The translations under genes and the position numbers were made by a program. A DNA stretch of 64,000 nucleotides from Apopatosoma sp963618495 (GTDB lineage: Bacteria > Bacillota > Clostridia > Oscillospirales > CAG-272), in contig CAVESF010000003.1 in assembly GCA_963618495.1 (NCBI GenBank), positions 39,169 through 103,168 of the forward strand, given 5' to 3'. Shown here in pieces: positions 37,082 to 45,634 of the stretch. The notes below the pieces were generated by a model. That model was given only the letters and a program-made list of their open reading frames with translations, was not told the DNA's origin and searched no databases. Every line of letters begins with the position of its first letter. Positions within the stretch are counted from its first letter, which is position 1.

Positions 37082-38704
37082 GTGGAAAAGCAGAAAAGAG
37101 CCCCTCGCATGATGTCGGGCGTAGTAATACTCATGTTCTCGAATATGCTTGTAAAGTTGATGGGACTTTTTTTCAAATTACCGCTTCATTCATATCTCGG
37201 GGATCTAGGGATGGGCTATTTCAATGTAGCTTATAATATATTCGTTACGCTTTATATGATATCCACGGCAGGGCTCCCCATAGCCATCTCCATAATGGTG
37301 TCGAGCAGCAGAACGCTTGGCAGAAAAAAGGAAGTGCGGCGGATATTTACTACGGCACTCTTGCTTTTTGTTGTCCTCGGCATAGCCGGAACATTGATAA
37401 TGTTTCTTGGAGCAAAGCCGCTTGCCGCATTTATGGGCAGTCGTGACAGCTATTATTGCATAATCACAATAGCGCCAACGCTTTTCTTTATCTGCGTATC
37501 CAGTGCCATCAGAGGATATTTTCAGGGACATCAGAATATGGCTCCGACGGCAATTTCCGAGGTTATTGAGGCGATAGGAAAGTTTGCCATAGGCATAGTT
37601 TTGTGTAAATATGCGATATCCTGCGGATACAGCATCGAGATTGCGGCGGCATATGCCATAGCCGGAATATGCATAGGCGTAGGCACAGGAATGGTTTTTC
37701 TTGTATCGGCAAAGCTTTTTCATAAGCAGAATTACGGCTATCTCGGAATAGAGGAAAGCGACGAATGCATGTCGCAAAAGGCTATATTCAGAAAACTTGT
37801 AGTGACAGCTGTTCCGATAACAATAAGCGCAGTGGCTCTGAATCTGACCGGAATTATAGATTCTGTTACAATAATAAACTGTATGAAATCGTACACATCC
37901 ACACAGGCGGCAGAAGCGGCTTACGGCAATTACAGCACGCTTGCTGTAACCCTGACGCATTTACCGTCAGCACTCATTGCACCGATAGCATCCGCATTGA
38001 CGCCGGCACTTGTTTCCACTAGGACTGAAAACAACACGGAAAAATCCGCTAAAGCGATGAATGCATCGCTTAAATTTGCCGCGATAATATCTATTCCTTG
38101 TGCCATAGGAATGTCTATATTATCAAAACCGATACTGGCAATGCTTTTCAGAAGAAAGGCAGAATCGGTCAACAGCGCGGCGCCGCTTTTGTCAATTCTT
38201 TCGGTATCGGTGTTTTTTACCGCAATGCTGACTATAACAAACTCAATATTGCAGTCGCATAAGCTGGAAAGAAAGCCTATAATCTCGATGCTTTGCGGTG
38301 CGGTTGTTAAACTTGTGATAAATTTTATTCTGATAGGCATACCGCAGATAGGCGTTTACGGGGCGCCTATAGGAACCGTGGTAAGTTATTTTGTAATGGC
38401 GGCTCTGAATTTCTATTTCGTTGCCAAATATGTGCATCTCGATATAAGAATATTGAAATCGTTTTTCCGACCGTTTTGGGCAACGCTTGTCTCAAGCGTG
38501 TTTACAATAGGCTCGTTCAAACTTATTGAAAAAATATCGCGCCAGTCCGTGGCGACAGTATCCGCAATTCTTATAACAGTAGCGGTTTACTTTATTTTGC
38601 TTTTTGCGATGAAAATTATTACTAAGGAAGAACTCATGATGCTTCCGAAAGGTGAAAAGATTTGCAGATTTCTCGGTAAGCTCGGTATGAAGAGTTTTGC
38701 ATGA
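37082..38704 (+). CDS. SpoVB/MurJ-like polysaccharide flippase
   Basis: A 540-residue membrane protein with about 14 hydrophobic helices of the MOP (MATE/PST/MVF) flippase superfamily. It opens MMSGVVILMFSNMLVKLMGL, and includes YNIFVTLYMISTAGLPIAIS and IRGYFQGHQNMAPTAISEV, the pattern of SpoVB/YtgP-type proteins that move lipid-linked cell wall or spore cortex precursors. The start is GTG at 37082, which has AAGGAG nine bases upstream; reading from the earlier GTG would overlap the kinase. A terminator follows. Confidence 0.87.
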   Translation: MEKQKRAPRMMSGVVILMFSNMLVKLMGLFFKLPLHSYLGDLGMGYFNVAYNIFVTLYMISTAGLPIAISIMVSSSRTLGRKKEVRRIFTTALLLFVVLGIAGTLIMFLGAKPLAAFMGSRDSYYCIITIAPTLFFICVSSAIRGYFQGHQNMAPTAISEVIEAIGKFAIGIVLCKYAISCGYSIEIAAAYAIAGICIGVGTGMVFLVSAKLFHKQNYGYLGIEESDECMSQKAIFRKLVVTAVPITISAVALNLTGIIDSVTIINCMKSYTSTQAAEAAYGNYSTLAVTLTHLPSALIAPIASALTPALVSTRTENNTEKSAKAMNASLKFAAIISIPCAIGMSILSKPILAMLFRRKAESVNSAAPLLSILSVSVFFTAMLTITNSILQSHKLERKPIISMLCGAVVKLVINFILIGIPQIGVYGAPIGTVVSYFVMAALNFYFVAKYVHLDIRILKSFFRPFWATLVSSVFTIGSFKLIEKISRQSVATVSAILITVAVYFILLFAMKIITKEELMMLPKGEKICRFLGKLGMKSFA

Positions 38705-38753
38705 AAATGCCAATATCAAAAGCCCGAATGAAGCATACATCATCTATAGTATG

Positions 38754-38779
38754 AAAAAAGCCCGTTTTCGGGCTTTTTT
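38754..38779 (+). terminator. Terminator closing the cdaA-to-flippase run
   Basis: Stem AAAAAAGCCCG / CGGGCTTTTTT with a TTTT loop. Confidence 0.92.
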
Positions 38780-39004
38780 CATGTATTATCATTCCCTAAA
38801 TTATACAAAATCTTCATTTTGTATAATTGCATCCATTGAAAGAGCCGCACTTCCCGCATGGTCGTGCGGTGTCTGCAATTAAATTACAAAATGCAGATTT
38901 TGTATAAAAGTCGGTGACTGCACTGCTAATCAAGCGCATAGCAGGCATGCACAAGCTTCTGTTCCCGCGTCTTTATTCCGGAGGAAATCCGAACCGATTT
39001 GAAA
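38780..39004. other. Gene-free stretch with two related palindromes
   Basis: No gene is seen. AATTATACAAAAT-CTTC-ATTTTGTATAATT (38799-38828) is a perfect 13-bp inverted repeat. TTACAAAAT-GCAG-ATTTTGTATAA (38884-38907) repeats the same core 85 bases later. Between them lies a CCGCAC/GTGCGG hairpin. The rest has short partial repeats of GCATGC and TAGCAG. Confidence 0.6.
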
Positions 39005-39158
39005 AAAACCTAAAAAGTCACACATGGCTATTACGATGTGTGACTAAGTATTAGTTATTACTTACCGCATGCACGCATGCGCGACAGGTCAAGCGGAATC
39101 GAGCCGCGATTCTTTTGCTTGATAAGCGCCACGCAAAAATGCGCACATGCGGCTAACT
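39005..39158 (-). ncRNA. Candidate structured small RNA
   Basis: On the minus strand a possible promoter (TTGACA at 39189-39194, 18-base spacer, TACGCT at 39165-39170) is followed by a rod-like fold. CCGCATGTGCGCA (39140-39152) pairs over 13 positions, two of them G-U, with TGCGTGCATGCGG (39065-39077). Inside, TCAAGC/GCTTGA and GAATCG/CGATTC continue the rod. A clear terminator follows. No reading frame covers it. The rod with an internal bulge recalls 6S RNA, but the primary sequence does not match 6S that I know. Confidence 0.4.
39011..39045 (-). terminator. Terminator of the candidate small RNA
   Basis: On the minus strand AGTCACACAT / ATGTGTGACT, 10-base loop, then TTTTTAGG and a longer T run. 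Confidence 0.8.
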
Positions 39159-39164
39159 GTATTC

Positions 39165-39428
39165 AGCGTATCATACACGGACTTTGTTTGTCAATACCGT
39201 TTTTGTGAAGTTTTTGTGAACTGTTTCCCTCGCGTTACGCATTATAACGCTATAACTGCGTATTGTCAAGGGGACAGTATTTTCTATGTTTGTCGGTTTT
39301 TCTCTTCGAGAAAATCTGCGTCCTTTTCCTTGACAAGCCTTGTTATACCGTTGTTTTTGTTTGCGCCGAGGGGAAACTGTTAAGAAAAGAACCAAGTTCA
39401 GAAATGAGCTTGGCTCTTTTTTGAAAAA
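39165..39428. other. AT-rich gap before the ABC operon end
   Basis: Besides the candidate promoter at 39165-39194 I see no gene. A hairpin AGCCAAGCTC/GAGCTTGGCT (about 39392-39417) with a T run on either strand probably terminates the minus-strand nucleoside-transporter operon in reverse reading or the gap transcript. Confidence 0.45.
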
Positions 39429-40397
39429 TTATCTGTCCTCTCTGTAATAATTCGTACCGAGAGCGGCAGGTGGCTGATTTTCTTTCTTTTTAGTGGCACT
39501 TGTGATTATGAGAACGATTATTGTCACCACATAAGGAAGCATATCGAGTATAGGCGTAGCTTTCATGCTGACATGGAGTGCCTTTATGCTCGGGATATAG
39601 GCACCCGCAACATAAAGCATGCCGAAAAGTGCCGAGCCGAAAATGCTCACCACAGGCTTCCATAGCGTGAATATAACGAGTGCGATGGAGAGCCATCCAA
39701 GCGCGGAAATGCCGAGATAGGCTTCCTGCGAGCCTGCATAGTCCATTACATAGAATATGCCACCGAGACCTGCTATACCGCTTCCTGTAAGCGTGGCGAC
39801 ATATTTATACGCTGTGACATTTATGCCCATCGCATCGGCGGTTGCGGGATTTTCACCAACGGCGCGCAGATGCAGACCAACTCTTGTTCTGTTCAGCACA
39901 TAAGATGTTACGATAGCAATGGCTATCGCAAGAAATACCATTATACCGCAGTATTTGAGCGTTGTGCTTCCGGCAAAGGGAAAACGGAAATACTTTATGG
40001 CATAGAGATATCTCGTTTCCGTTTCGGTAGCCATTACGGTTATCTTGGACATAATGAATTTCATGGTGCCGACACCGAAAGTTGTAAGCGCAAGACCCGT
40101 AACATTCTGATTGGCATGTAACGAAACGGTAAGGAAACTGTAGACAAGTCCCATTATTGCGGCACTGAGAAAAGATGCGAGCAGTGCGATTATAACCACA
40201 AGCACGCCGGGCAAAGCCGCATTTACGGACATAAGCTGAAGCGCAAGGCAACCGCCTGCGGCACCGACGCACATTATGCCGGGGATACCGAGATTCAGAT
40301 GACCTGCCTTTTCCGTGATGATTTCGCCTGTGGAGCCGTAAAGAAATGTCATTCCAAGCGGGATAGCGCTGAGAAGATAATTTATAAGCTTATCCAT
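39429..40397 (-). CDS. Nucleoside ABC importer permease (NupQ-like)
   Basis: A 322-residue membrane protein with about nine helices, of the branched-chain/BMP-type permease family (LIV-H/NupQ). It contains LNLGIPGIMCVGAAGG near the start and VGLHLRAVGENPATADAMGI, the cytoplasmic EAA-like loop contacting the ATPase. Last gene of the xpt-BMP-ATPase-permease-permease operon; its start touches the stop of the next permease by one base. Confidence 0.9.
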   Translation of the reverse strand: MDKLINYLLSAIPLGMTFLYGSTGEIITEKAGHLNLGIPGIMCVGAAGGCLALQLMSVNAALPGVLVVIIALLASFLSAAIMGLVYSFLTVSLHANQNVTGLALTTFGVGTMKFIMSKITVMATETETRYLYAIKYFRFPFAGSTTLKYCGIMVFLAIAIAIVTSYVLNRTRVGLHLRAVGENPATADAMGINVTAYKYVATLTGSGIAGLGGIFYVMDYAGSQEAYLGISALGWLSIALVIFTLWKPVVSIFGSALFGMLYVAGAYIPSIKALHVSMKATPILDMLPYVVTIIVLIITSATKKKENQPPAALGTNYYREDR

Positions 40398-41491
40398 TAC
40401 TGCTCACCTCCCTTTTTGCGAGAGCGGAAGTTTACCTTATAATCAATGAAAAATTCGCATCCTATGATGAAGAAAAGGATTATACCCGTTATCATATCGG
40501 GGAATGCGGGGCTGATATCAAAATTCTGCGAAACCTGAGCCGCACCCTGGCTGAGAAAAACGATGAAAAGCGAGGTCAGTGCCATTATAGCGGGATTGAA
40601 TTTCGCAAGCCACGATACCATTATCGCGGTAAAGCCTCTGCCGCCGACCGTTTCCGTTGTAACGGAGTGGTCGAGTCCGCCGACTATAAGAAAGCCCGCA
40701 AGACCGCAGAGTACGCCCGAAACTATCATCGTGCGGATGATAACCTTTTTGACATCAATTCCAATGTAGCAAGCTGTCTTGAAGCTTTCGCCGACAACCG
40801 ATATCTCATATCCGTGCTTGCTGTAATAGAGATAAATATACATTCCTATCGTCAGCGCGACGGTAATGAGTATGATAAGCAGATATTCGTTTCCTATAGC
40901 CGGCAGATGGCCGAAAGGAAGTATGCCGAGTGAGCTTGAGCCGTTCGGAGTCCATACGATAAGGCAGAACGAGACAAGGCATGTTGCCACATAGTTCATC
41001 ATGAGGGTAAAGAGCGTTTCGTTTGTGCCCCAGATTGCCTTGAATATGGCAGGTATTGTTCCCCATATGCCGCCTGCGAGCAGAGCCGCCGCGAGCATGA
41101 TTACAATGAGAAGCGAATCCGGAACCTTACCGCCGAGATAGAACATGCAGGCGGCTGTCGCAAGAGCGCCCATAAGCGTCTGACCCTCTGCACCGGTATT
41201 CCAGAATTTCATTCTGAAAGCGGGCGTTACTGCAAGCGAAATACAGAGCAAAACGGAAGCGTCCTTTGCAAATTTCCATATTTTACGCGGAGAGCCGAGC
41301 GAGCCTTTGAGCAATGCCGAATAAAAATCCACCGGGTTTGCACCTATGACGATAAAGGAGAGCAGACCGCAGAAAATAAGCGAAGCCAGTATGGCGATAA
41401 GCCTTATTCCCCAAGCCTTTTTCCAAGGCATGGCGGCACGCTTTGTTATGTGAAAAAGCGGCTCTTTTACTTTATTTTCATTATTTGTCAT
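40397..41491 (-). CDS. Nucleoside ABC importer permease (NupP-like)
   Basis: A 364-residue membrane protein, partner of the permease just downstream. It has the FRMKFWNTGAEGQTLMGALA and YEISVVGESFKTACYIGIDV motifs of the NupP/RnsC group. It overlaps the ATPase gene by 11 bases. By family and riboswitch context it imports purine nucleosides. Confidence 0.9.
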   Translation of the reverse strand: MTNNENKVKEPLFHITKRAAMPWKKAWGIRLIAILASLIFCGLLSFIVIGANPVDFYSALLKGSLGSPRKIWKFAKDASVLLCISLAVTPAFRMKFWNTGAEGQTLMGALATAACMFYLGGKVPDSLLIVIMLAAALLAGGIWGTIPAIFKAIWGTNETLFTLMMNYVATCLVSFCLIVWTPNGSSSLGILPFGHLPAIGNEYLLIILITVALTIGMYIYLYYSKHGYEISVVGESFKTACYIGIDVKKVIIRTMIVSGVLCGLAGFLIVGGLDHSVTTETVGGRGFTAIMVSWLAKFNPAIMALTSLFIVFLSQGAAQVSQNFDISPAFPDMITGIILFFIIGCEFFIDYKVNFRSRKKGGEQ

Positions 41492-43241
41492 CGCAAACAG
41501 CCTCCTTTTCGGTTACGGAACCGTCGGTTTTGGTCATGAGAAAACCAATCTCCTCTTTTGTAGCCTTTCTTCCGTCGACGATATCCATCACCTTGCCTGA
41601 GTTGATAACAAGAATTCTGTCGCAAAGCTCTGTGAGAACATCAAGGTCCTCTCCTACGAAAATGACGGTGACGCCGTTTTCTTTCTGCTTATTGAGAAGA
41701 TTGTATATCAGATAAGACGAATTTATATCAAGTCCGCGGACAGGATATGCCGCCATAAGTACCTTTGGCGCGGCGGCGATTTCTCTTCCGACAAGCACTT
41801 TCTGCACATTGCCGCCTGAGAGTCTGCGCACGGGAGTATGTGCGGACGGAGTGACAACGCCGAGTTCGTTTATGATTTCGTTTGCAAGGTTTCCGGGCTT
41901 GCTGCGGTCTACAAATACCGACTTGCCCTTTCTGTAGCTGCGGAGCATCATATTGTCCACGATGTCCATATTTCCGACAAGACCCATGCCGAGTCTGTCC
42001 TCGGGAACAAACGAAAGGCGTATGCCGAGTTCTTTTATCTGGAGCGGCGTCTTATCACGCAGATCTATTATCTCGTCCTCGTTGAAGAGCACCTTGCCAT
42101 CGTTTACGAGCGCTTTTATCTTCTTATCGCCCATGCCGGCAAAATCTACCGCTCCGCCGTCCTCATAATGGAAAGCTCCCTCACGCGCAAGTTCCTTTAC
42201 CCTGTGCATATCCTTATGGAAGAATGTGACGGGCTTGTCCTTTTTCGGATTGTGGAAGACGATATCCCCGCTCTCCAGATTCTGCAGTCCCGCTATAGCC
42301 TCGAGAAGCTCTCTCTGACCGCTTCCCGCAATGCCGGCGATGCCGAGAATCTCGCCCGAATAAGCGTCAAAGGAAATATTTTTGAGTATGTCTATTCCCT
42401 CTTCGTCTTTACTGCAAAGTCCCTTTACCTCGAGGCGAAGCTCGCGGTTTTTCGGTTCCGTGCGCTCGATATTGAGCGAAATCTTTTTGCCCACCATCAT
42501 TTCGGTAAGCTCGGATTCCGAGGTTTCCTTGGTGTTTACCGTGGCGATATGCTCGCCCTTGCGCAGAACCTCTACTCTGTCGGATATTGCAAGCACCTCA
42601 TGAAGCTTGTGCGTTATTATAATTATGGATTTTCCGTCGTCGCGCATCTTTCTGATAACATCAAAAAGCCTGCCTGTTTCCTGCGGAGTGAGAACAGCCG
42701 TAGGCTCATCGAGAATCAGTATATCTGCACCGCGATAAAGCACCTTGATTATCTCGACAGTCTGCTTTTCGGAAACAGACATCTCGTGAATCTTCTTTTT
42801 TGGGTCTATATTGAATCCGTAGCGCTTTGCTATTTCAAGCACACGGTTGTTTACATCTTTGATATTGTATTTTCCGTCGTCCATGCCGAGAACTATATTC
42901 TCGCTCGCGGTAAATATATCGACAAGTTTGAAATGCTGATGTATCATACCTATCTTATATTTGAAAGCATCTTTCGGAGAGCTGATGACGACCTCCTCTC
43001 CGCCTATGCATATTTCACCGCTGTCGGGATAGTAAATTCCCGCTATCATATTCATAAGTGTGGTCTTGCCGCATCCGTTTTCTCCGAGAATGGCAAGTAT
43101 TTCGCCCTTGTAAACCGTAAGGTCAACATTTTTGTTTGCAACAATGCTCCCGAAAGTTTTGGTTATGTTTCTCATTTCGAGAATGACCTCTTTTTTCGGA
43201 GCCGTATTTTCGGGGACTTTCGTAATAACCGAATCGCTCAC
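41481..43241 (-). CDS. Nucleoside ABC importer ATPase (NupO-like), double domain with insert
   Basis: A 586-residue fusion of two ATPase domains. First domain: ILGENGCGKTTL, MSVSEKQTVEIIKVL, ILILDEPTAVLTP. Second domain: GIAGSGQRELLEAI (degenerate Walker A, as normal), LSGGNVQKVLVGREI. The usual length is about 510 residues; roughly 65 extra residues lie in the second domain, between the degenerate Walker A region and FVPEDRLGMGLV (about residues 335-405: FFHKDMHRVKELAREGAFHY and so on). GTG start with GGAGG upstream. A hairpin lies between the BMP gene and this one. Confidence 0.9.
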   Translation of the reverse strand: MSDSVITKVPENTAPKKEVILEMRNITKTFGSIVANKNVDLTVYKGEILAILGENGCGKTTLMNMIAGIYYPDSGEICIGGEEVVISSPKDAFKYKIGMIHQHFKLVDIFTASENIVLGMDDGKYNIKDVNNRVLEIAKRYGFNIDPKKKIHEMSVSEKQTVEIIKVLYRGADILILDEPTAVLTPQETGRLFDVIRKMRDDGKSIIIITHKLHEVLAISDRVEVLRKGEHIATVNTKETSESELTEMMVGKKISLNIERTEPKNRELRLEVKGLCSKDEEGIDILKNISFDAYSGEILGIAGIAGSGQRELLEAIAGLQNLESGDIVFHNPKKDKPVTFFHKDMHRVKELAREGAFHYEDGGAVDFAGMGDKKIKALVNDGKVLFNEDEIIDLRDKTPLQIKELGIRLSFVPEDRLGMGLVGNMDIVDNMMLRSYRKGKSVFVDRSKPGNLANEIINELGVVTPSAHTPVRRLSGGNVQKVLVGREIAAAPKVLMAAYPVRGLDINSSYLIYNLLNKQKENGVTVIFVGEDLDVLTELCDRILVINSGKVMDIVDGRKATKEEIGFLMTKTDGSVTEKEAVCDDK

Positions 43242-43288
43242 AGTAACCTCCGCAATTAATCGTAAATTAAATCTGAAAAAGAAAAATC

Positions 43289-43323
43289 AGAATGGGACGG
43301 AGATATTATTCTCCGCCCATTCT
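43289..43323 (-). terminator. Intra-operon hairpin/attenuator
   Basis: AGAATGGGCGGAG / CTCCGTCCCATTCT on the minus strand followed by GATTTTTCTTTTT. Placed between the binding-protein gene and the ATPase gene, it would give excess binding protein over the membrane complex. Confidence 0.7.
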
Positions 43324-43342
43324 ATGCAGTTTTTTATAAAAA

Positions 43343-44545
43343 TCAATATTTTTCGTTAAGGAAAGTGATGCCGTCGATTCTGAGATCAAAGTAAGGAGCG
43401 GAACGGTATTCGGACTCGTGGAAGTAACCATCCTTTATAGCTTCTGTTTCCTTTACATAGTCGCCCATATCGTCAACATCGGCGAGGTAAGTTGTAAGTG
43501 TTTTGCCCTCAACAGTGAATGTAGCCGTGTCGAAAACATGGAGCTTGCCGGACTCGAGAAGAGCCTTTACTTCATCGATCTTAGCCTGTGTGCCTGCTGC
43601 TGTAGCCTTCTTACCGAGGTCGGAAAGCTTAACGGAACCTGTCTTGAGATCGCCGCACCAGTCAGCCTTGATTTCTGTGCCGTTCATAGTGCTTTCGCAG
43701 ATATATTTAACATAAGGAGCCCAGTCAATCTTGGAAGAAACAATGAATGTGTTGGGGCAGGCGGATTCCGTGGAACCGTTGTAGGAAACATTGGGAACAT
43801 TTCTGTCCTCGCATGCGGAAGGAGCACCCATGGAGTCTGCGTGCTGGCTTATGATGACGCAACCTGCGTCGATAAGAGCGAGAGCGGATGTCTTTTCAGC
43901 GTCCTCTTTGTACCAAGAACCTGTGAACTGAACATCCATTGTAACAGAGGGGCAAACATACTTTGCACCGAGGTAGAAAGAAGTGAGACCCGAAATAACT
44001 TCAGCGTATGTGAAAGCGCCTACATAGCCCATTTTTGCCTTGTCGGCTGTGATTGTGCCGGCTTCAATCATCTCGTTGAGCTTCATGCCTGCGGCAACGC
44101 CTGCAAGAAATCTGCCTTCATAGATTGAAGCGAAAGCATTATGATAATTCTTCAGACCCTGTGTGTGTGCCTTTGTGCCTGTCGCGTGGCAGAACTGCAC
44201 CTCGGGGAATTTCTCGGCAGCCTTTATCATATAAGGCTCGTGACCGAAAGAATCGGCGAAGATAACCTTGCAACCTTCATCTACGAGGTCGCAAGCGGCT
44301 TCATAGCATTCATTGCCCTCGGGGATGCCTCTCTTGAAAATAACCTGAGAATCCTTGAGACCAAGCTGCTTCTGAGCGTCTTTTACTGCATTGATGAAGT
44401 TGAGGTCGTAGGTGGAATCCTCATCGTGAAGAAGGATGACACCAAGCTTGAAATCATCTTTTGAGTTGCCGCAGGAAGAAGCGACAAGCGCGAATGCAGC
44501 CAGCATGGCTACGCAGAGAATGATGGAAACAATTTTCTTAAACAT
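43343..44545 (-). CDS. BMP-family nucleoside-binding lipoprotein
   Basis: A 400-residue lipoprotein (signal MFKKIVSIILCVAMLAAFAL, lipobox ASSC) of the basic membrane protein/PnrA family, which binds purine nucleosides for ABC import. Recognisable parts: KLGVILLHDEDSTYDLNFIN, IFADSFGHEPYMIKAAEKFP, and AKMGYVGAFTYAEVISGLTSFYLGAK. GGAGG lies before ATG. It follows xpt by 57 bases under the same guanine riboswitch. Confidence 0.93.
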   Translation of the reverse strand: MFKKIVSIILCVAMLAAFALVASSCGNSKDDFKLGVILLHDEDSTYDLNFINAVKDAQKQLGLKDSQVIFKRGIPEGNECYEAACDLVDEGCKVIFADSFGHEPYMIKAAEKFPEVQFCHATGTKAHTQGLKNYHNAFASIYEGRFLAGVAAGMKLNEMIEAGTITADKAKMGYVGAFTYAEVISGLTSFYLGAKYVCPSVTMDVQFTGSWYKEDAEKTSALALIDAGCVIISQHADSMGAPSACEDRNVPNVSYNGSTESACPNTFIVSSKIDWAPYVKYICESTMNGTEIKADWCGDLKTGSVKLSDLGKKATAAGTQAKIDEVKALLESGKLHVFDTATFTVEGKTLTTYLADVDDMGDYVKETEAIKDGYFHESEYRSAPYFDLRIDGITFLNEKY

Positions 44546-44602
44546 GTTTGCCCTCCAAAATTTTTTTATAATTTAAAGAGATTTCTCTCTGTAAATTCTT
44601 TG

Positions 44603-45178
44603 TCAGTCGCGGAAATTTATACCGCCCTCCGGACTCATGCTCTCGACTATCGCGAGCGAATCTATACGGATGCCCGCGCGGCGAAGCTCGTCGCCGCCGC
44701 CCTGAAAGCCCTTCTCTATCGCGATGGCACATCCGCAGACCGTCGCGCCCGCCTGAGAAGCTATATCAAGAAGTCCGCGAAGCGCGCCGCCGCGTGCGAG
44801 AAAGTCGTCCACAAGCAGAAGCCTGTCGGAAGCCGAGATATATTCCTTTGCCACTATGGCATCGTATGTATTGCCGTGCGTGAAGGAATGCACCGTGCTT
44901 GAATACATAGCGCCCGTCTGGGTTGATGCACGGCTCTTCTTAGCAAAAACGACGGGAACATGCAGTTCCGAGGCGGCTGCCACGGCTATTGCTATTCCCG
45001 ACGCTTCTATGGTGAGTATTTTCGTTATATTTTCCGCGCGATAAAGACAGGCAATTTCTCTGCCCATCTGCATAATAAGCTCAATATCGAGCTGCTGATT
45101 CAGAAAGCTTCCGACTTTGAGTATCTCGCTTGAGATGACAGTGCCTTCGCTGATTATCTTATCCTGCAGAGCTTTCAT
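44603..45178 (-). CDS. xpt: Xanthine phosphoribosyltransferase
   Basis: A 191-residue enzyme converting xanthine to XMP with PRPP. The PRPP loop is LLVDDFLARGGALRGLLDIA (about 125-144), preceded by VPVVFAKKSRAS and EASGIAIAVAAASEL, all typical of Xpt. ATG at 45178 has GGAGG eight bases upstream; a GTG nine bases earlier overlaps that site. It is the first gene behind the guanine riboswitch, the standard arrangement in Firmicutes. Confidence 0.95.
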   Translation of the reverse strand: MKALQDKIISEGTVISSEILKVGSFLNQQLDIELIMQMGREIACLYRAENITKILTIEASGIAIAVAAASELHVPVVFAKKSRASTQTGAMYSSTVHSFTHGNTYDAIVAKEYISASDRLLLVDDFLARGGALRGLLDIASQAGATVCGCAIAIEKGFQGGGDELRRAGIRIDSLAIVESMSPEGGINFRD

Positions 45179-45204
45179 TATGAGCACCTCCGTTTTTTTG
45201 AAAA

Positions 45205-45232
45205 CAAAAAATCAGACCGAAGTCTGATTTGC
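45205..45232 (-). terminator. Riboswitch-controlled terminator upstream of xpt
   Basis: AAATCAGAC-CTTCG-type loop-GTCTGATTTTTT on the minus strand. The bases just before its left arm (TATTGGCAAAT) can instead pair with the 5' side of the aptamer P1 helix. Confidence 0.88.
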
Positions 45233-45289
45233 CAATAAAGAAAACACAACAGAATCGCATAAAAATATGCGACACTGCATTCCCTCAAC

Positions 45290-45362
45290 CAATAGTCGAA
45301 ACTGGGCGTTCGGTAGAAACGTTCGGGCCATAATATCCGAACCTATATTGGCAAATTGTTCA
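45290..45362 (-). promoter_or_regulatory. Guanine (purine) riboswitch
   Basis: On the minus strand the aptamer reads P1 CCAATATAGG, P2 GGTTCGG..CCCGAAC, the core GTTTCTACC, a short P3, then GACTATTGG closing P1. The C in GACTAT is the base that pairs with guanine or hypoxanthine; adenine sensors have U. ATTTGCCAATA at the 5' edge is complementary to TATTGGCAAAT before the terminator, giving an antiterminator. So purine bound means P1 and the terminator form, and transcription stops. Confidence 0.93.
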
Positions 45363-45374
45363 CTTGATATTCAC

Positions 45375-45403
45375 ATTATAAGCTATATTCCGCAAAAAAT
45401 CAA
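45375..45403 (-). promoter_or_regulatory. Promoter of the xpt-nucleoside transporter operon
   Basis: TTGATT, 17-base spacer, TATAAT on the minus strand, just ahead of the aptamer. Confidence 0.75.
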
Positions 45404-45578
45404 GTACATTTTTAAAATTTGTGCTTTTTCGATAAAAAACCACAAAATACAGTCCATAAAAACACTATATTTTGTGATTTTGCCGTCAATTATGAAAATT
45501 CTCAATAAACAGTCAAACATAAATGCCGCAGAAGTAAACATTTTCCCCCGTTTTTTCAAAAATATTGACAAAATCGTA

Positions 45579-45607
45579 TTGCAAATATCGGGCATTACTA
45601 TTATAAT
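45579..45607 (+). promoter_or_regulatory. Promoter of the MGMT-like gene
   Basis: TTGCAA, 17-base spacer, TATAAT, 27 bases before the TTG start. The AT-rich 45404-45578 interval shows nothing else. Confidence 0.65.
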
Positions 45608-45634
45608 AGAGGAAGATAATTTCGGAGGTACGAT

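Noticed and set aside
39005..39194. Canonical 6S RNA
   Set aside because: The shape is suggestive, but the conserved central-bubble sequence was not found, so only a generic small-RNA call is made.
41838..43259. 473-codon open frame opposite the nucleoside importer ATPase
   Set aside because: Antisense shadow of a well-supported ABC ATPase; the translation has no domain and an implausible composition.
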